Shown: positions 23,711 through 36,073, counted from the first letter of the stretch. The stretch: 64,000 nucleotides of DNA from Gloeopeniophorella convolvens (GCA_022496205.1 WTXD01000001.1:1860001-1924000), one strand, 5' to 3'. Numbers and translations are program-made. Notes: generated by a model not told the origin, from the sequence alone.

Positions 23711-24259
23711 CCGTCCCATACATCCGAAGTCCATCCGTCTCCGCCTGGTTTCCACTTTCTCAGCTCAGCATCACAGTACCCGTTCCCCTTCAAGGGATGC
23801 CATATTCGGTGGCAGGACATAGCTGCCACGATGCAGTACGATGACAGTCCAAAAGCCTCGAGCTATCAACGCGACAACTTTCAATGAAGCCTCGTGGGGG
23901 GTACCACACACCGACAACGTGGGAAAGGCATGGCGGTGGCTGAGCATGGCGGTGCAGTGGTGGGGGACACCGGTGCGCTAAGGGGTTGGTGATACTATAT
24001 AAGCACAACAACTTCCTCGTACTGGGAGCAGCAGTCAACACCCTTCGGCTTTCCGACAGAAAAGTTACCAAACATTTCAATATGGTCCCTGCAACCGGGA
24101 CCACTGTCTCTTGTAAACTGTTTCCCGCTCTTCACCTCCCACAAATCCTGCACACTCATCGTATCCTTCTGTTTCGTAGACGAACTCCCATCCACAGTCA
24201 AGTCACTCGATGACAGCTGGCTTGCGACGTTTCGGACAAGCGCGGTAATAAGCGGTCTC

Positions 24260-25815
24260 ATGGCCGTCATGGAAGTGTCGCTGCTAGCTCGCTGGCAACG
24301 CCCAAAAACAGTAGTACGCGTACTATCTCGCTCGCTGGAGCCTGTTAGATACTGACATATCCTAGGCGGACCGGTGGTTTCGGAATATAACAACAATCAA
24401 TAGACTCATCGACCATCTGCACGATCTCGCTTCGTATGTGCCTTCAGAACACCAGAGTCAGCTGGAGCGACAAGTAGACTCATTGCGCACCGCATTGAAG
24501 AAGCAAGAACGACGCTACATCGCCTTCCTTCGTCTCTCAAAGGACTACGCTGACAAGTACCTATTGGATATATCTGAGGACATTCAACAACAGAGCTTGT
24601 TACTCGAGGCACTAGAAGGGCGGCTGGACATGGCTACGAGCCTGCGGCACCGTGCGGCCGAACTGCACAAGTCTTACGAGGCCGGAACAATGGATGAGAT
24701 CGAGAAACTCCGGAGATCGGGTGCATCTTTCACGGCCTCTTTCATCTTTCGCCCAGCTGAACTCCAGCTTCCAAGCTCTCTCTCGACCTCTCTCGGAAGA
24801 TAGCGCGCTTTTCAAAGAACTGGATCTTGTGCTCAGAGAGATCCAACGATGCTACAATGACATGGAAAAGTTCTGGGTTGAGGAGATTGGTCGTGTTGCC
24901 AGGACCTTGAAGACGCGCCGGGTCGATCCCGAGGACGTCGACCGCTGGAGGAACTTCCGGAATGCCTTCGGCGTACTATCAGCTGCTGGGAGGTATGGAG
25001 TCTCGCTATACATATCGCTGCTGTTTCTCATTTGCATGTATAGGCTAAGTCCAATTTGGAGAGCATCAACACTTACGCTCACTTGCACTCTGTAAGATTT
25101 TTCAGAATGCGAGTTACGCTCCGCCCTGATAGAGTCCAGATATTCAATCTTGGGTCCTTAGCCTCTTCGCTATCAAGCGTGTTCTCTGCAGCCCGCCAAA
25201 CGCTCCAGGGCGTGCGCCTCAGCGTAACAGCAACCGCAGGACTCCTGAAGCCCATTCACACCTCCGCCGTCCTGCGGACCGAGTATAAGCTCAGTGACAA
25301 TGGAAGGTCCTGTCTCGCCTTTCTGAAAGGCTGCACGCAATACGCCTGGCGAGCCGTCGAGACGTGTGCATCGTTCGTGCCCGCCCTCGAATCGTTTCCG
25401 CACCTGAAAGCATCGACACCGGAGCTCAAGGAGCGCGTTGCGCAACTTGCGTCCGAGACACTCGGAACCATCGATGCTCTGTCACTGAACGGTACCCAGA
25501 CGCGAGGTGGGTGTGAGCCCGTTGCGATGAAGCTTCGTTTCCGGATATGCTGACGTCGATCAAGCGCTCCGGGCGTACAGCGCTACCGAGAAGAAGGCGA
25601 TATTCGCTCTGCAGAGGTTCGACAAGGTGCTCCGCGCCCTGCTCTGTTCCATGTCGGCCCAGATCGCCCAGATCAACGGCTGTCTGGTCCCATCCACATG
25701 CACCGTCAAGGGTCTTCAGGACCTCACGCATACGTGGGAAAAGCGTGAAGATGCGATACAGGAGGTGCTTGCCGCCCTGGAGGCTGGACCTGTAGCCCTT
25801 GACTCCGCTTCTTAG
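24260..25815 (+). CDS. Helical/coiled-coil protein, intact copy
   Basis: Five exons (24260-24310, 24366-24720, 24776-24992, 25106-25506, 25565-25815) sum to 1275 nt, 424 residues. The protein is almost entirely helical: HQSQLERQVDSLRTALKKQE, ISEDIQQQSLLLEALEGR, LVLREIQRCYNDMEKFWVEE, and EKKAIFALQRFDKVLRALL near the end. No catalytic motif, signal peptide or membrane segment is visible, and I do not recognise the family. The first exon is the least certain; it is chosen because its phase fits the acceptor at 24365 and a TATACTATATAAG-like box lies ~260 bp upstream. This is the only complete copy; fragments occur at 28.6, 35.3 and 41.1 kb. Confidence 0.6.
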
Positions 25816-26346
25816 GCGCTTCTGGGTGCTTGAGAGGGAAACTCTAGAGCCTAGCTTGCACTGCTCCCCTCTTCTCCCTTGCTCAGTCTCTCGGGCGCAC
25901 GCGGCCCTTGTCTGTGGCCATCTGCGCGCCTCACCGCGCTGCGTTCATACCCTATTACACTACCCAGCGCGAGCATGTGCGGCCCTATATTCCACTTGGT
26001 ATACCCCCGCTTCGTACCTGGTTGTTTTTGTGTTCGGGTTTCGGGCTCCGCGGCGAGCCCCGGCCCCTTGACTACCCCGGTAAACGCACGACGTCTGCCC
26101 ATATATCTACGGACATGGTGTACTACCAGTGTACGATAATGACATCAGTTCCATCGGGTTCTGCGAGGCTAGTCTCCGTTGCTGACCTCGTCCGACCCCG
26201 GAAGACAGTCGTCCCGCGATGGACGAGCTGCGAGGCACTCTTCGATATGTATGTTAAGTCATAATCGATGATCCGTTCTATGCCATCGCTCAGTTGGTGC
26301 TAACTCATACAAATTAAGATGAACTTCGTGCAGGCCCACTGCCACG

Positions 26347-27540
26347 TTACGCGAGTACATCCAGCTTGTTGACCAAGGCTCCCTTCGTTAGCACTTTGTC
26401 CTTCCAGTCCCTCTCGAGCTCATCAAAGTCCCAGTTCGCTGAGACAAATCTAATGTTGAGAAAGCTTAGCACAGAACCCCGAAGAAGAGCTGATAACAAG
26501 ACACTGACTTTCCATTCAGCCAGTCAGCACGACCGGAAGTGAGATACAAGATTGCAGCCGGGGGGAGAGCGGGTTCATCGAAAGTGAAACTCTTGGGGCG
26601 GACAACGCCTGATTCCTTCGACCCCTTTGTCTCAATCCTCCCCGGGTGGAAAGAGAAGGCCTTCAGCTTCGGGTATTCTGACGTCGCACGCTCCGAGTCA
26701 GAAGTGTGGAAGATGGAACGATGCTGTTCATCAGGACCCACCGAGAGTTATGAACTCGACGAAGCGGCCAAGGGCGTGCTTCGACGAGCAGTAGTCGCTT
26801 ATGGTGGGCAGGCGGAGCTGCGCGCCGGTGGAGGAGACAGCGACGACGTATCCAAGATCTGACTCTTGCAGAGGTTTGACGGAGGCACTGCCGAAAAGTC
26901 AACGCAAGTACCCTCGGACGGAGAGGAAATCGACGGACCGAACATAGTTGAACACACCACGGACATTGACTTCGAACGTATTCCACCATAGTTCTGGATC
27001 CTTGTCTCCTATCACTTCCAGACAACATATACTGTCAGCATTGCCCACAACCGGAGGACGTAGACCTCTCACAGTCGCCCGGTCTAGTGATTACGCCAGC
27101 GTTGGCGACGAGGACATCCAACTGGCCAAAGCGCTCCAACGTCGCTTTCACAGCTGCTTCTGCAGAGAGCCAGTCGCGGACATCAGCTGGCACCACCAGG
27201 ACCTGTGCGCCGGGAACCGCAGCGTGGACGAGGGCAGCTGTCTCGTCGAGCGTCACCTGCACGCGTGCAACGATCACCACCGACGCGCCGGCCTTTGCAT
27301 AGGCTATCGCGGTCTCCTGTCCGATGCCGTGCGATGCGCCCGTCACGAGCACGACTTTTCCGCGATACGTCTGGGCGTCGTAGTGGGTCTTCGGGTCGAT
27401 GGTCGGGTACACACTACAAGGGATGAATAGATCCAGGTAAGCGTAGTGGACGCAGAAAATGGTGGGGAGACGTGCCCATTGTGGTGCTTGACGGGCAGAT
27501 CCTCGTCGAGCCCTATGATCTTGCTTATATCGAAACTCAT
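26347..27540 (-). CDS. Short-chain dehydrogenase/reductase, array copy 4
   Basis: Six exons in frame, with catalytic VSSTGAQ and YCSSK. Two features are unusual. The donor of intron 1 is GC instead of GT (GG followed by GCACGT at about 27473), so it must be spliced as a GC-AG intron or fail. The cofactor loop is TGASHGIG, with His replacing an Arg conserved in the other eight copies at a position that usually helps choose NADPH over NADH. The exon 5 tail reads VVRPKSFTFDEP, also divergent. Confidence 0.72.
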
Positions 27541-28593
27541 GATTGCTGTTTGAGGGTGTCGGTGGAGATGGACTATACATTGTCTTGGGCGTGCCACATT
27601 ATATAGGCACCGTTGTAGAGTGTAAGTTACGCGCGTGAGAAGAGCTCGCTGGAGTGAGCGCCGACTTGATTCGTATGCTGGAAGCCGTGATGACTAAGAC
27701 ATACATCATAACACGTTGGACCACGGCGTTCGACCTTGAGCCGCACTGACGAGGCGTCGGGGCAACACACCAGATAAGTACACAAGAAGCTAGACAGGCT
27801 CAGGGGTGGCCCAACTTAAGCAGATTCTCATGGCACCAAAGAGTGGTATCATAGCTTGCCCGTAACCAGCACACGCAATTCCCCGCTAAGTATGGGCAAA
27901 TATGTGATCAACACCGTCCGTAAAGAGAGGTAAAGAGCGTCTCCTGCAGTGTGCACTGTCTCCTGCACCAACCGGCACGTTTTGCAGCCGCCCCCTTCAA
28001 TGCCACTCCCACCCGGAACACTCGAGGCTCCTCTTCGTCTGCCGCCGCCTGGATTCCACCTGTTATGCATTACACCACCCGTCCCCTACAGGAGAGGATG
28101 CTATATTCGCTAGCTCCTATCAACGTGGCAACTTTCAACGAAACTTCGTGCGAGGTCACAGACTGACAACGCGGGCAAGGCATGGCGGTCGCTGAGCATG
28201 GCGGTGCAGTGATGGAGGACACCGGCGCGCTGAGGGGTTGTTGACACTATATAAGCACAACGATACCCTCGTGTTGGGAGCAGCAGTCAATAGCCTTCGG
28301 CTTTCCAACAGCAAAGCTACTAAACGTTTCACTATATTTCGTGTAACCAGGACCATTGTCGCTTGTATGCTCTTCCCTACTCTCCACCTCCTACGAATCC
28401 TGCACACTTTCGTATCCTTCCGTTTCCTAGACGAGCTCCCATCCACAGTCAAGTCACTAAGCGATGGCTGACTTTCGACGACACAGACATGCGCGGTAGC
28501 GAGCCTGTTCATTGTAAAATGCCGGGCCCAGCGACGGTGGTGCGCCCATTATCTCGCTCACCGGAGCCTGTTGGATACTGACATATCCTAGGC

Positions 28594-29937
28594 GGACCGG
28601 TGGCACCGGAATACGGCTAGGCTCAACCTGGCTAAACAGGGCTAAACAGGCTCAATCCGGCTCAACAGAATCATCATCGACCACATGCACCGAACATGCA
28701 CGGCCTCACTCTCAATGCGCCTTCAGAACATCAGAACCATAAACAACAAATGCGCTCGTTGCGCGCAGCATCGAGGAAGCAGGAACGACGCTACATCGCC
28801 TTCCTCCGTCTCCCCAAGGACTACGCTGACGAATACCTATCAGATATATCTGAGGACATTCAGCAACTGACATCGTTGCTTAACGCAATGGGGGAGCGGC
28901 TGGACATGGCTATGAGCCTGCGTCAGCGCGCAGCCGAACTGCGCAAGTCATATGAGACTGGGACGATGAATGGGCTCGAGAGACTCTACTGCAGGATCGG
29001 GTGCGTCTATCATGGCCTCTTTTATCTTACACCCAGCTAACTCCAACTTCCGAGTTCTCTCTCTGCCGCTTCTAGAAGATAGAGCCCTCTTCAGAAAACT
29101 GGATCTTGTGCTCAGGGAGATCGAACGATGCTACTATGACAGAGAAGTTCTGGGTTGAGGGGATTGGTCGTGTTGTCAAGACCCATGAAGACGCACCGTG
29201 TTGATCCTGAGGACGTCGACCGCTGGAGGAGTCTCCGGAACAGTCTTGAGCTTACTATCAACTTTTGGGAGGTACTCAATCCCGCCATGCGCCTCACTGC
29301 TGTTTCTCAGTTGCATGTACAGGCTCGATCCAATATGGGGAGCACTAGCACTTACGTTTACTTGCACTCTGTAAGATCATTCAGAGTCCGAGCCGTGCTC
29401 GCCCTGGCAGAGTTCCAGAGATCCGATCTTGGGTCCTTATCGTCTTCGCTATCAAGCGTGTCATCTACCGGCCGCTAAACGCTCCAGGGTGTGCGCCTCA
29501 GTGTAACAGCAACCGCGGGACTCCTGGAGCCTATTCACACCTCCGCCCGGCGTCCTGCAGGCTGAACACAAGCTCGGCGACAACAGCAGGTCCTGTCCCG
29601 CCTTTCTGAGAGGCTGCAAGCGATATGCAGCGCGGGTATCCGAGGCATGCCCATCGTTAGTGCCGGCCTCCAAATCGTTTCCGCATCTGAGAGCATCGGC
29701 ACCGGAGCTCAAGGAGCGCGTTGCGCAACTTGCGTCCGAGACACCCGGAACCATTGACGCTGTGTCACTGAATGGTGCCCAGACACGAGGTGCGTGTGAG
29801 TCCGTTGCGATGAGGCTTTGTCTCAAAATATGCTGACGTCGACCAAGCACTCCGGGCGTACAACACTACTAACAAGGCGATCCTCGCTCTGCAGAGGCTC
29901 GACAAAGTACTCCGCGCCCTGCTCCGTTCCATGTCGG
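28594..29937 (+). pseudogene. Coiled-coil protein copy 2, broken and truncated
   Basis: Homologous to 24366-25640: KQERRYIAFLRLPKDYADEY and DISEDIQQ are clear. Exon 2 is interrupted right after its start by a tandem expansion of GGCTAAACAGG/GGCTCAA-type units (28613-28670) that adds a stop. The 3' part ends abruptly at about 29937 in the final exon, at CCATGTCGG, where sequence switches to the SDR 3' flank. The promoter with ACTATATAAGCAC at about 28246 is retained. Confidence 0.65.
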
Positions 29938-30043
29938 AACACTCTTCAATAAGTATGTCAAATCATAATCGATAATCCATTCTGTTCCATTGCTCAGTTG
30001 GTGCTGACTCACACAAATGAAAATGAACTTCGTGCAGGCCCCG

Positions 30044-31236
30044 TTACGCCAGTACGTCCAGCTTGTTGACCAAGGCTCCCTTCGCCAGTACTTTGTCCTT
30101 CCAGTCCCTCTCGAGCTCATCGAAGTCCCACTTCGCTGAGACGAACCTAATGTTTAGAGAACTTAGCGCAAGACCTCGAAGAAGAGTTGGTAGTAAGACA
30201 CTGACCTGCCATTCAGCCAGTCAGCACGACCGGAGGTGAGATGCAAGATTGCAGCCGGGGGGAGAGTGGGTTCATCGAACGTGGTACCCTCGGGAGGGAC
30301 AAAGCCCGAGTCCCTCGATGCCTTTGTATTAATGCTCCCGGGGTAGAAAGAGAAAGCCTTCAGCTTGGGGTATTCTGACGCCGTACCTTCCGAGTCAGAA
30401 ATGTAGAAAATGGAACAATGCTGTTCATCAGGACCCACCGAGCGTTATGAACTCGACGAACCGACCAAGGGCGTGCTTCGACGGGGAGTAGTCGCTCATA
30501 GTGGGCATGCGGAGCTGCGCAGCGACGGAGGATAAAGCGACGACGTATCCAAGATCTGACTCTTGCAGAGGTTTGACGGAGGCACTGCCGAAAAGTCAAC
30601 ACAAGCACCCTCGGACGGCTCGGAAATCGACGGACCGAACATAGTTGAATACACCACGGACATTGACCTCGAACGTATTCCACCATAGATCCGGATCCTT
30701 GTCTCCTATCACTTCGGGACAATATGTACTGTCAGCATTGCCCACAACCGGAGGACGTAGATCTCTCACAGTCGCCCAGTTTAGTGGTTACCGCGGCGTT
30801 GGCGACGAGGATATCCAACTGGCCAAAGCGCTCCAACGTCGCCTTCACAGCTGCTTCTGCGGAGAGCCAGTCGCGGACATCAGCTGGAACTGCCAGAACC
30901 TGTGCGCCGGGAACCGCAGCGTGGATGAGGCCAGCTGTCTCGTCGAGCGTCGCCTGCACGCGCGCAACGATCACCACCGACGCGCCTGCTTTCGCATACG
31001 CTATCGCGATCTCCCGTCCGATGCCGCGCGACGCCCCCGTCACGAGCACGACTTTTCCGCGGTATGTCTGGGCGTCGTAGTGGGTCTTCGGGTCGATGGT
31101 CGGGTACACACTACAGTGACAGAACGGACTCAGGTAAGCGTAGTAAGCGTATAGGTGGTGAGGAGACATACTCCTTGTGCTGCTTGACAGGCGGCTCTTC
31201 GTTGAACCCTACGATCTTGCTAAAATCGATATTCAT
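30044..31236 (-). CDS. Short-chain dehydrogenase/reductase, array copy 5
   Basis: Six exons in frame; starts MNIDFSKIVGFNEEPPVK. TGASRGIG and YSPSK are intact. The NAG motif is NAA (VANAAV), a change shared with copies 6 and 8, and the loop after TGASRGIG reads REIAIAY instead of QETAIAY. Exon 5 ends in an Arg codon across the junction (NGR) where other copies have NGK. The gene lies directly behind the truncated coiled-coil copy 2. Confidence 0.8.
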
Positions 31237-31796
31237 GACCGCTGTTTGAAGGTGTCGGTGGAGACGGGCCAGGTCTCGGGCGTGCACTATATACTTAGGC
31301 ACCGTTGGAGGGCCTACGCCCGCGAGAGGAGCTCGCTATAAGAGCGAGCGCCGAATGTTGGAAGCCGAGCGGCAGTGCTTGTGCTAGCACCGGTACTATA
31401 TTCACCCCACTCAGTGTCCCGGGGGCTTATTTTTTGTTCCCATACCCTGAAACCCCGGATATATATTCTGGTTTGAATACCGATGTATTTCCCAACTCTG
31501 AGATTTTTCTGTTCAGGACTGAGCGTGCCAGAATGAAGCCGAAATCGAGGCCGAAGCCAGTCCGAAGCCCCGCGAGAATGACCAGGCACGCGCACGCGTT
31601 GCGCGTGCTGACAAGCGGTGGGTGACCGTTGCCGCGGCCGGTGACCAGTGATGGCGCCACCGTGTCGCTCGTGTCGCGTGCAATCGCGATTAGATTGCGA
31701 TCTGCATACCAAATCATAATCGACGATCCGTTCTGTTTCTCAGTTAACCCCGACTCGTACAAATGAGAAAGAACTTTATGCAGGCCCATTGCCACG
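31237..31796. other. SDR 5' flank fused to SDR 3' flank
   Basis: About 150 bp of SDR upstream sequence, then about 330 bp of unassigned sequence (31390-31700), then the standard SDR 3' flank. The usual IMPase and coiled-coil cargo is missing here, so copies 5 and 6 are separated by only ~560 bp. Confidence 0.5.
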
Positions 31797-33000
31797 TTAC
31801 GCGAGTACATCCAGCTTGCTGACCAAGGCTCCCTTCGCCAGCACTTTGTCCTTCCAGTCCCGTTCCAGCTCATCGAAGTCCCAGTTCGTTGAGACAAACC
31901 TAATGCCAGGACAGTTTTTGGACAGTTTAGCACAAAACCCCGAAGAAGAGTTGATACCAAAACACTGACCTGCCGTTCAGCCAGTCAGCACGACCGGAAG
32001 TGAGATGCAAGATCGCAGCCGGGGGAGAGCAGGTTCATCGAACTTGAAACCCTCGGGATGGACGAAGCCTGAGTCCCTCGACCCCTTTGTATCAATGGTC
32101 CCGGGGTGGAAAGAGAAGGCCTTCAGCTTCGGGTATTCTGACGCCGCACGCTCCGAGTCAGAATTGTGGAGGATGGAACGAAGCTATTCATCAGAACCCA
32201 CCGAGAGTTATGAACTCGACGAAGCGGCCAAGGGCGTGCTTCGACGAGCAGTAGTCGCTCATAGTGGGTACGCGGGCCTGCGCGGCGATGGAGGAGACGG
32301 CGATGACGTATCCAAGATCCGACTCCTGCAGAGGTTTGACGGAGGCACTGCCGAAAAGTCAACACAAGCACTCTCGGACGGAGAGGAAATCGACGGACCG
32401 AACATAGTTGAACACACCACGGACATTGACCTCGAATGTCCTCCACCATAGCTCCGGATCCTTGTCTCCTATCACTTCGAGACAATATGTACTATCAGCA
32501 CTGCCCACAACCGAAGGCCGTAAATCTCTCACAGTCGCCCATTTTAGTAGCCACGGCGGCGTTGGCGATGAGGACATCCAGCCGGCCAAAGCGCGCCAAT
32601 GTCGCCTTCACGGCCGCCTCTGCCGAGGACCAGTCGCGGACATCAGCTGGAACTGCCAGAACTTGTGCGCCGGGGACCGCGGCGTGGATGAGGGCAACTG
32701 TCTCATCGAGCGTTGCCTGCACGCGCGCAACGATCACCACCGATGCGCCGGCCTTTGCATAGGCTATCGCGGTCTCCTGTCCGATGCCGCGCGATGCGCC
32801 CGTCACGAGCACGACTTTTCCGCGGTATGTCTGAGCGTCGTAGTGGGCCTTTGGGTCGATGGTCGGGTACACACTACGAGAGAGGAACGGACTCAGGTCA
32901 ACGTAGTAGGCGTAGAAAATGGTGGGGAGAGGTACTCTTTGTGGTGCTTGACGGGCGGCTCCTCATTAATTCCTATGATCTTGCTGAAGTCGAGACTCAT
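31797..33000 (-). pseudogene. Short-chain dehydrogenase, array copy 6 (frameshifted)
   Basis: Six exons with good splice sites; TGASRGIG, NAA and YCSSK are present. As in copy 3 the G tract in exon 5 (about 32020) is five instead of six bases, so translation leaves the frame after the PALP region. Intron 5 carries an extra GGACAGTTTTT block, shared only with copy 9, which points to exchange between these two copies. Confidence 0.75.
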
Positions 33001-33780
33001 GAATGCTGTTTGAAGGTGTCGGTGGAGATGGACCAAATCTTGTCTCGAGCGTGCACTATATATGCACCCGGGTTGGAGGGCGTACGCCCGTGAGAAGAGC
33101 TCCTTAGAGTGAGCGCCGACTTGGTTCGTGTGTTGGAAGCCGAGCAGCAGCGCTTGTGCCAGCACCGATACCCACGGAAAAGCATGACTGATGCTGTGGT
33201 CGGCGTTAGGATATTAACTGCCAGTCTGCCGTGAAGTTCTGGCATAGCTGGCATCCCAGTCTCTGGAGAAGTTGGAGCTCTCAGTCTGTCTCAGATCCTC
33301 AATACTGGACCCCAGGCACATGCCCGACGTTACCTCGAGCTACCACAGTTCAGCATGAAGCGAGCAGGTTTCAGCAGAGTTGGGCATAGAGAACCTTCCG
33401 TAAGGTTCTGGCCTAGCGCAAGATAGTTAGTCGAGGCCAGTGGGCGGCCGCAGTCACGCTGGGAATTCTGCATTACGCCGTGATGCATGTGATGACTAAG
33501 ACACAACACGTTCAACCTCGAGCCGCACTGACGAGGCCTCAGGGCAACACACCAGATACACGAGCAGCTAGATGAACTCAGGGATGGCCTAAAGCTGATT
33601 CCCATGGCACCAAAGAGTGGACATCGGCTGAGGGAAATAATTTGCGTGTGCTCGAAGTTACGGTACTTGTTCCTGTACTAGATATGCCAGTGACGTATGT
33701 GTGCCAGAATCTGTCAAAATTGATCCATCGATTCGAGGCTGTCGCGCCTTGTGCACTGAGGCACTAATCACTTACCGCCC
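33001..33780. repeat. SDR 5' flank, copy 6; empty site of the mariner-like MITE
   Basis: Conserved array spacer with no coding frame. At 33493-33506 it reads GATGACTAAGACAC, the uninterrupted target into which the elements at 38129 and 43989 are inserted in the sister units. At 33754-33770 it reads CACTGAGGCACTAATC, the equivalent of the hAT target in the second unit. Confidence 0.7.
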
Positions 33781-35429
33781 ATGCCAGGCCTGACCCCCGC
33801 AGAGCTCCAGGACATCGTAATCTTCACTATTGGTCTCGCCCATCGCGCAGGCGCACTCATCCTCGAGGGCTCCCAGGCGATCCAGCGCGCAGACGCGGGC
33901 GACGTCGGTGCGAAGAAGAACGCAATCGACCTCGTCACCGAGTACGACGTGCGCGTCGAGGAGCTTGTCCGCAACGAGATCGCCCAGACTTCCAGTTGTG
34001 CGTCCCCTGCGCGCCGTATGCGTGATCGTGATTGCCTTGCTTGCAAGGTGCTCTTCCAATGTTACAGGCGCCTAGCGGTAAGATGACGGATGATTATGTA
34101 AACGAATCCGAACACGGTCTCCCGCCTGTCGTCTGACCGTACCCCTCTCCATTTTCGAAGAGACAACATGCGCGTGATAGCACAAACACCAGCACCAACT
34201 TCACAAGCGCACTTGCAAGCAAAGGCACCTGCCGCCGCAGGCGGCCCTTCTCGAGTAGTGCCAACAGGGCACTTTGGTGTGTAGTATTGGAGAGGAGTCG
34301 TACTCCGCAGGCAAGCGACCCCCGCTCACGGACGCCCCGACGTTCTGCGTCGACCCGATCGGTGAGCCCCTGTGCCCTTTGTACGAGTACCACCCAAGCT
34401 CACATTGCGCGCGTGGTGACAGACGGCACGACGAACTTCGTGCACGGCTTCCCCTTCGCATGCATCTCGCTCGGCCTGATCGACCACAAATCCCCCGTCC
34501 TCGGCGTGATCTACAACCCCTTCCTCGCCCAGCTGTACACCGCGACGCGCGGCGGCAGCGCATTCCTGCGCTCGCCGGCGCACCCCTCGCCGCAGCGCCT
34601 CCCGCTCCCGCCGCCGCGCGCGCTCGCGGGGCTCGCGGGGGCTCGCAGGGCTCGCGGAGGCGCTCGTTGCGGTCGAGTGGGGCTCAGACAGGAGCCGGGA
34701 GGCGATCGCGCGCAAGGCGGCCAGCTTTTCGCGGCTCGCGCAGGCGCGGCCCGAGGGCGTGATGGCGCACGCGCTGCGCTCGGTCGGGAGCGCAGCGCTG
34801 AACTTTGCGCTGGTCGCGCAGGGCGCGCTAGATATGTACTGGTGCGTGTGCGCAGTGATTATATATGCGTTGGCTTATGTGCCGTAGGGAGATCGGCTGC
34901 TGGTGCGTTATCAGTGCGTTCATTTGTAGGGTGCGCAGCGCTGACGCACTCGTAGGCCATGGGACGTCTGCGTGAGCACACCTTCTGCAGCGACCTTGGC
35001 CCGGCGTGCTGACGCGCATATATGCAGGTTGGCATCGTGATTGCACAAGAAGCAGGCGGCTTCGTTACCAGCGGGAACAACGCACCACACGACGGCATCG
35101 TCGACGCGGCGCTGCTCACCGGGCGGCGTTACCTCGTCATCCGCGGTATCGCGGATACCTCGGTGCGTCTTTCCCCTCTTGCATCTGTAAAGTGTACGAC
35201 ATGCAGATGCTGATGCATGATGTGGGGGTAGGACGAGAGCGGACGCGCGGCGCAGGCGCGTATCGCACGGGAGTTTTACAACATCGTCGATACACCTCGC
35301 TGCTGTTTCTCAGTCGCATCTATAGGCTGGGCCCGATCCGGGAAGCATCAGCTACAGAAGCTCGCCAAGCACCCGCACTCACCTGCACTCTGTCATACCT
35401 CTCAGAATATGAGTGATTCTCTACACTGA
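33781..35429 (+). pseudogene. Inositol-monophosphatase-like gene, copy A (broken)
   Basis: Exon 1 starts MPGLTPAELQDIVIFTIGLA and contains LVTEYDVRVEELV; exon 2 has IGEES, exon 3 [14 protein letters not shown], later exons WDVC and AGIVIAQEAGGFV, the metal-binding motifs of the IMPase family. The end of exon 1 lacks 10 nt that copy B has (the AYPDF region, about 33987), and exon 3 carries a 19-nt insertion of GGCTCGC-type repeats at about 34640. Both shift the frame. After FYNIVD the C-terminus is replaced by coiled-coil gene sequence at about 35293. The gene cannot make a normal enzyme. Confidence 0.75.
34032..34265. mobile_element. Insertion in IMPase intron 1 (copy A)
   Basis: Copies A and B have ~235-250 extra bases in intron 1 that copy C lacks. 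The left side reads TTGCCTTGCTTGCAAGGTGC; near the right side, GCACTTGCAAGCAAAGGCACC is its imperfect inverted counterpart, followed by GCCGCCGCAGGCGGC. No clean target duplication is visible, so the class is uncertain. The insertion occupies about 39891-40143 in copy B. Confidence 0.45.
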
Positions 35430-36073
35430 CAAATCGATCTTGTGTCCCTAGCCTCTTCGCTGTCAAATGCGTTATCTACCGACCGCCAAATGCTCCAGGG
35501 CGTCCGCCACAGCGTAACAGCAACCGCGGGACTCCTGAAGCCTGCTCACTCCTCCGCCGTCCTGCAGGCCGAGTACAAGGCTCAGCGATAGCGAAAGGTC
35601 CTGTCTCGCCTTTCTGAAAGGCTGCACGCAATACGCCTGGCGAGCCGTCAACGCGTACGCATCGTTTATGCCGGCCTTCGAATCCTTTCTGCATCTGAAA
35701 GCATCGGCACCGGAGCTCAAGGAGCGCGTTGCGCAACTTGCATCTGAGACACCCGGAACCATCGATGCTCTGTCACTGAACGGTGCCCAGAAGCGAGATG
35801 GGTATGCGTCCGTTGCGATGAAGCTTTGTATCAGGATGTGCTGACATCGACCGGGAGCTCCGGGCGTACAGCGCCACAGAGAAGAAGGCGATATTCGCTC
35901 TGCAGAGGTTCGACAAGGTGCTCCGCGATCTGCTGCGCTCCATGTCGGCCCAGATTGCCCAGATCGACGGCTATCTGGTCCCGTCCACATGCACCGTCAA
36001 GCGTCTTCAGGACCTCGCGCATGCGTGGGAAAAGCGTACAGATGCGTTGCAGCTCTGGAGGCTGGACCTGTAG
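35293..36073 (+). pseudogene. 3' fragment of the coiled-coil gene (unit 1)
   Basis: Begins inside what is intron 3 of the intact gene (CGCTGCTGTTTCTCA) and runs to its 3' end and flank. The exon 4 frame is broken by one extra base in AAGGCTCAGCGATAG, which adds a stop; the last exon also lacks ~18 nt. It is joined to the IMPase copy A tail. Confidence 0.7.
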
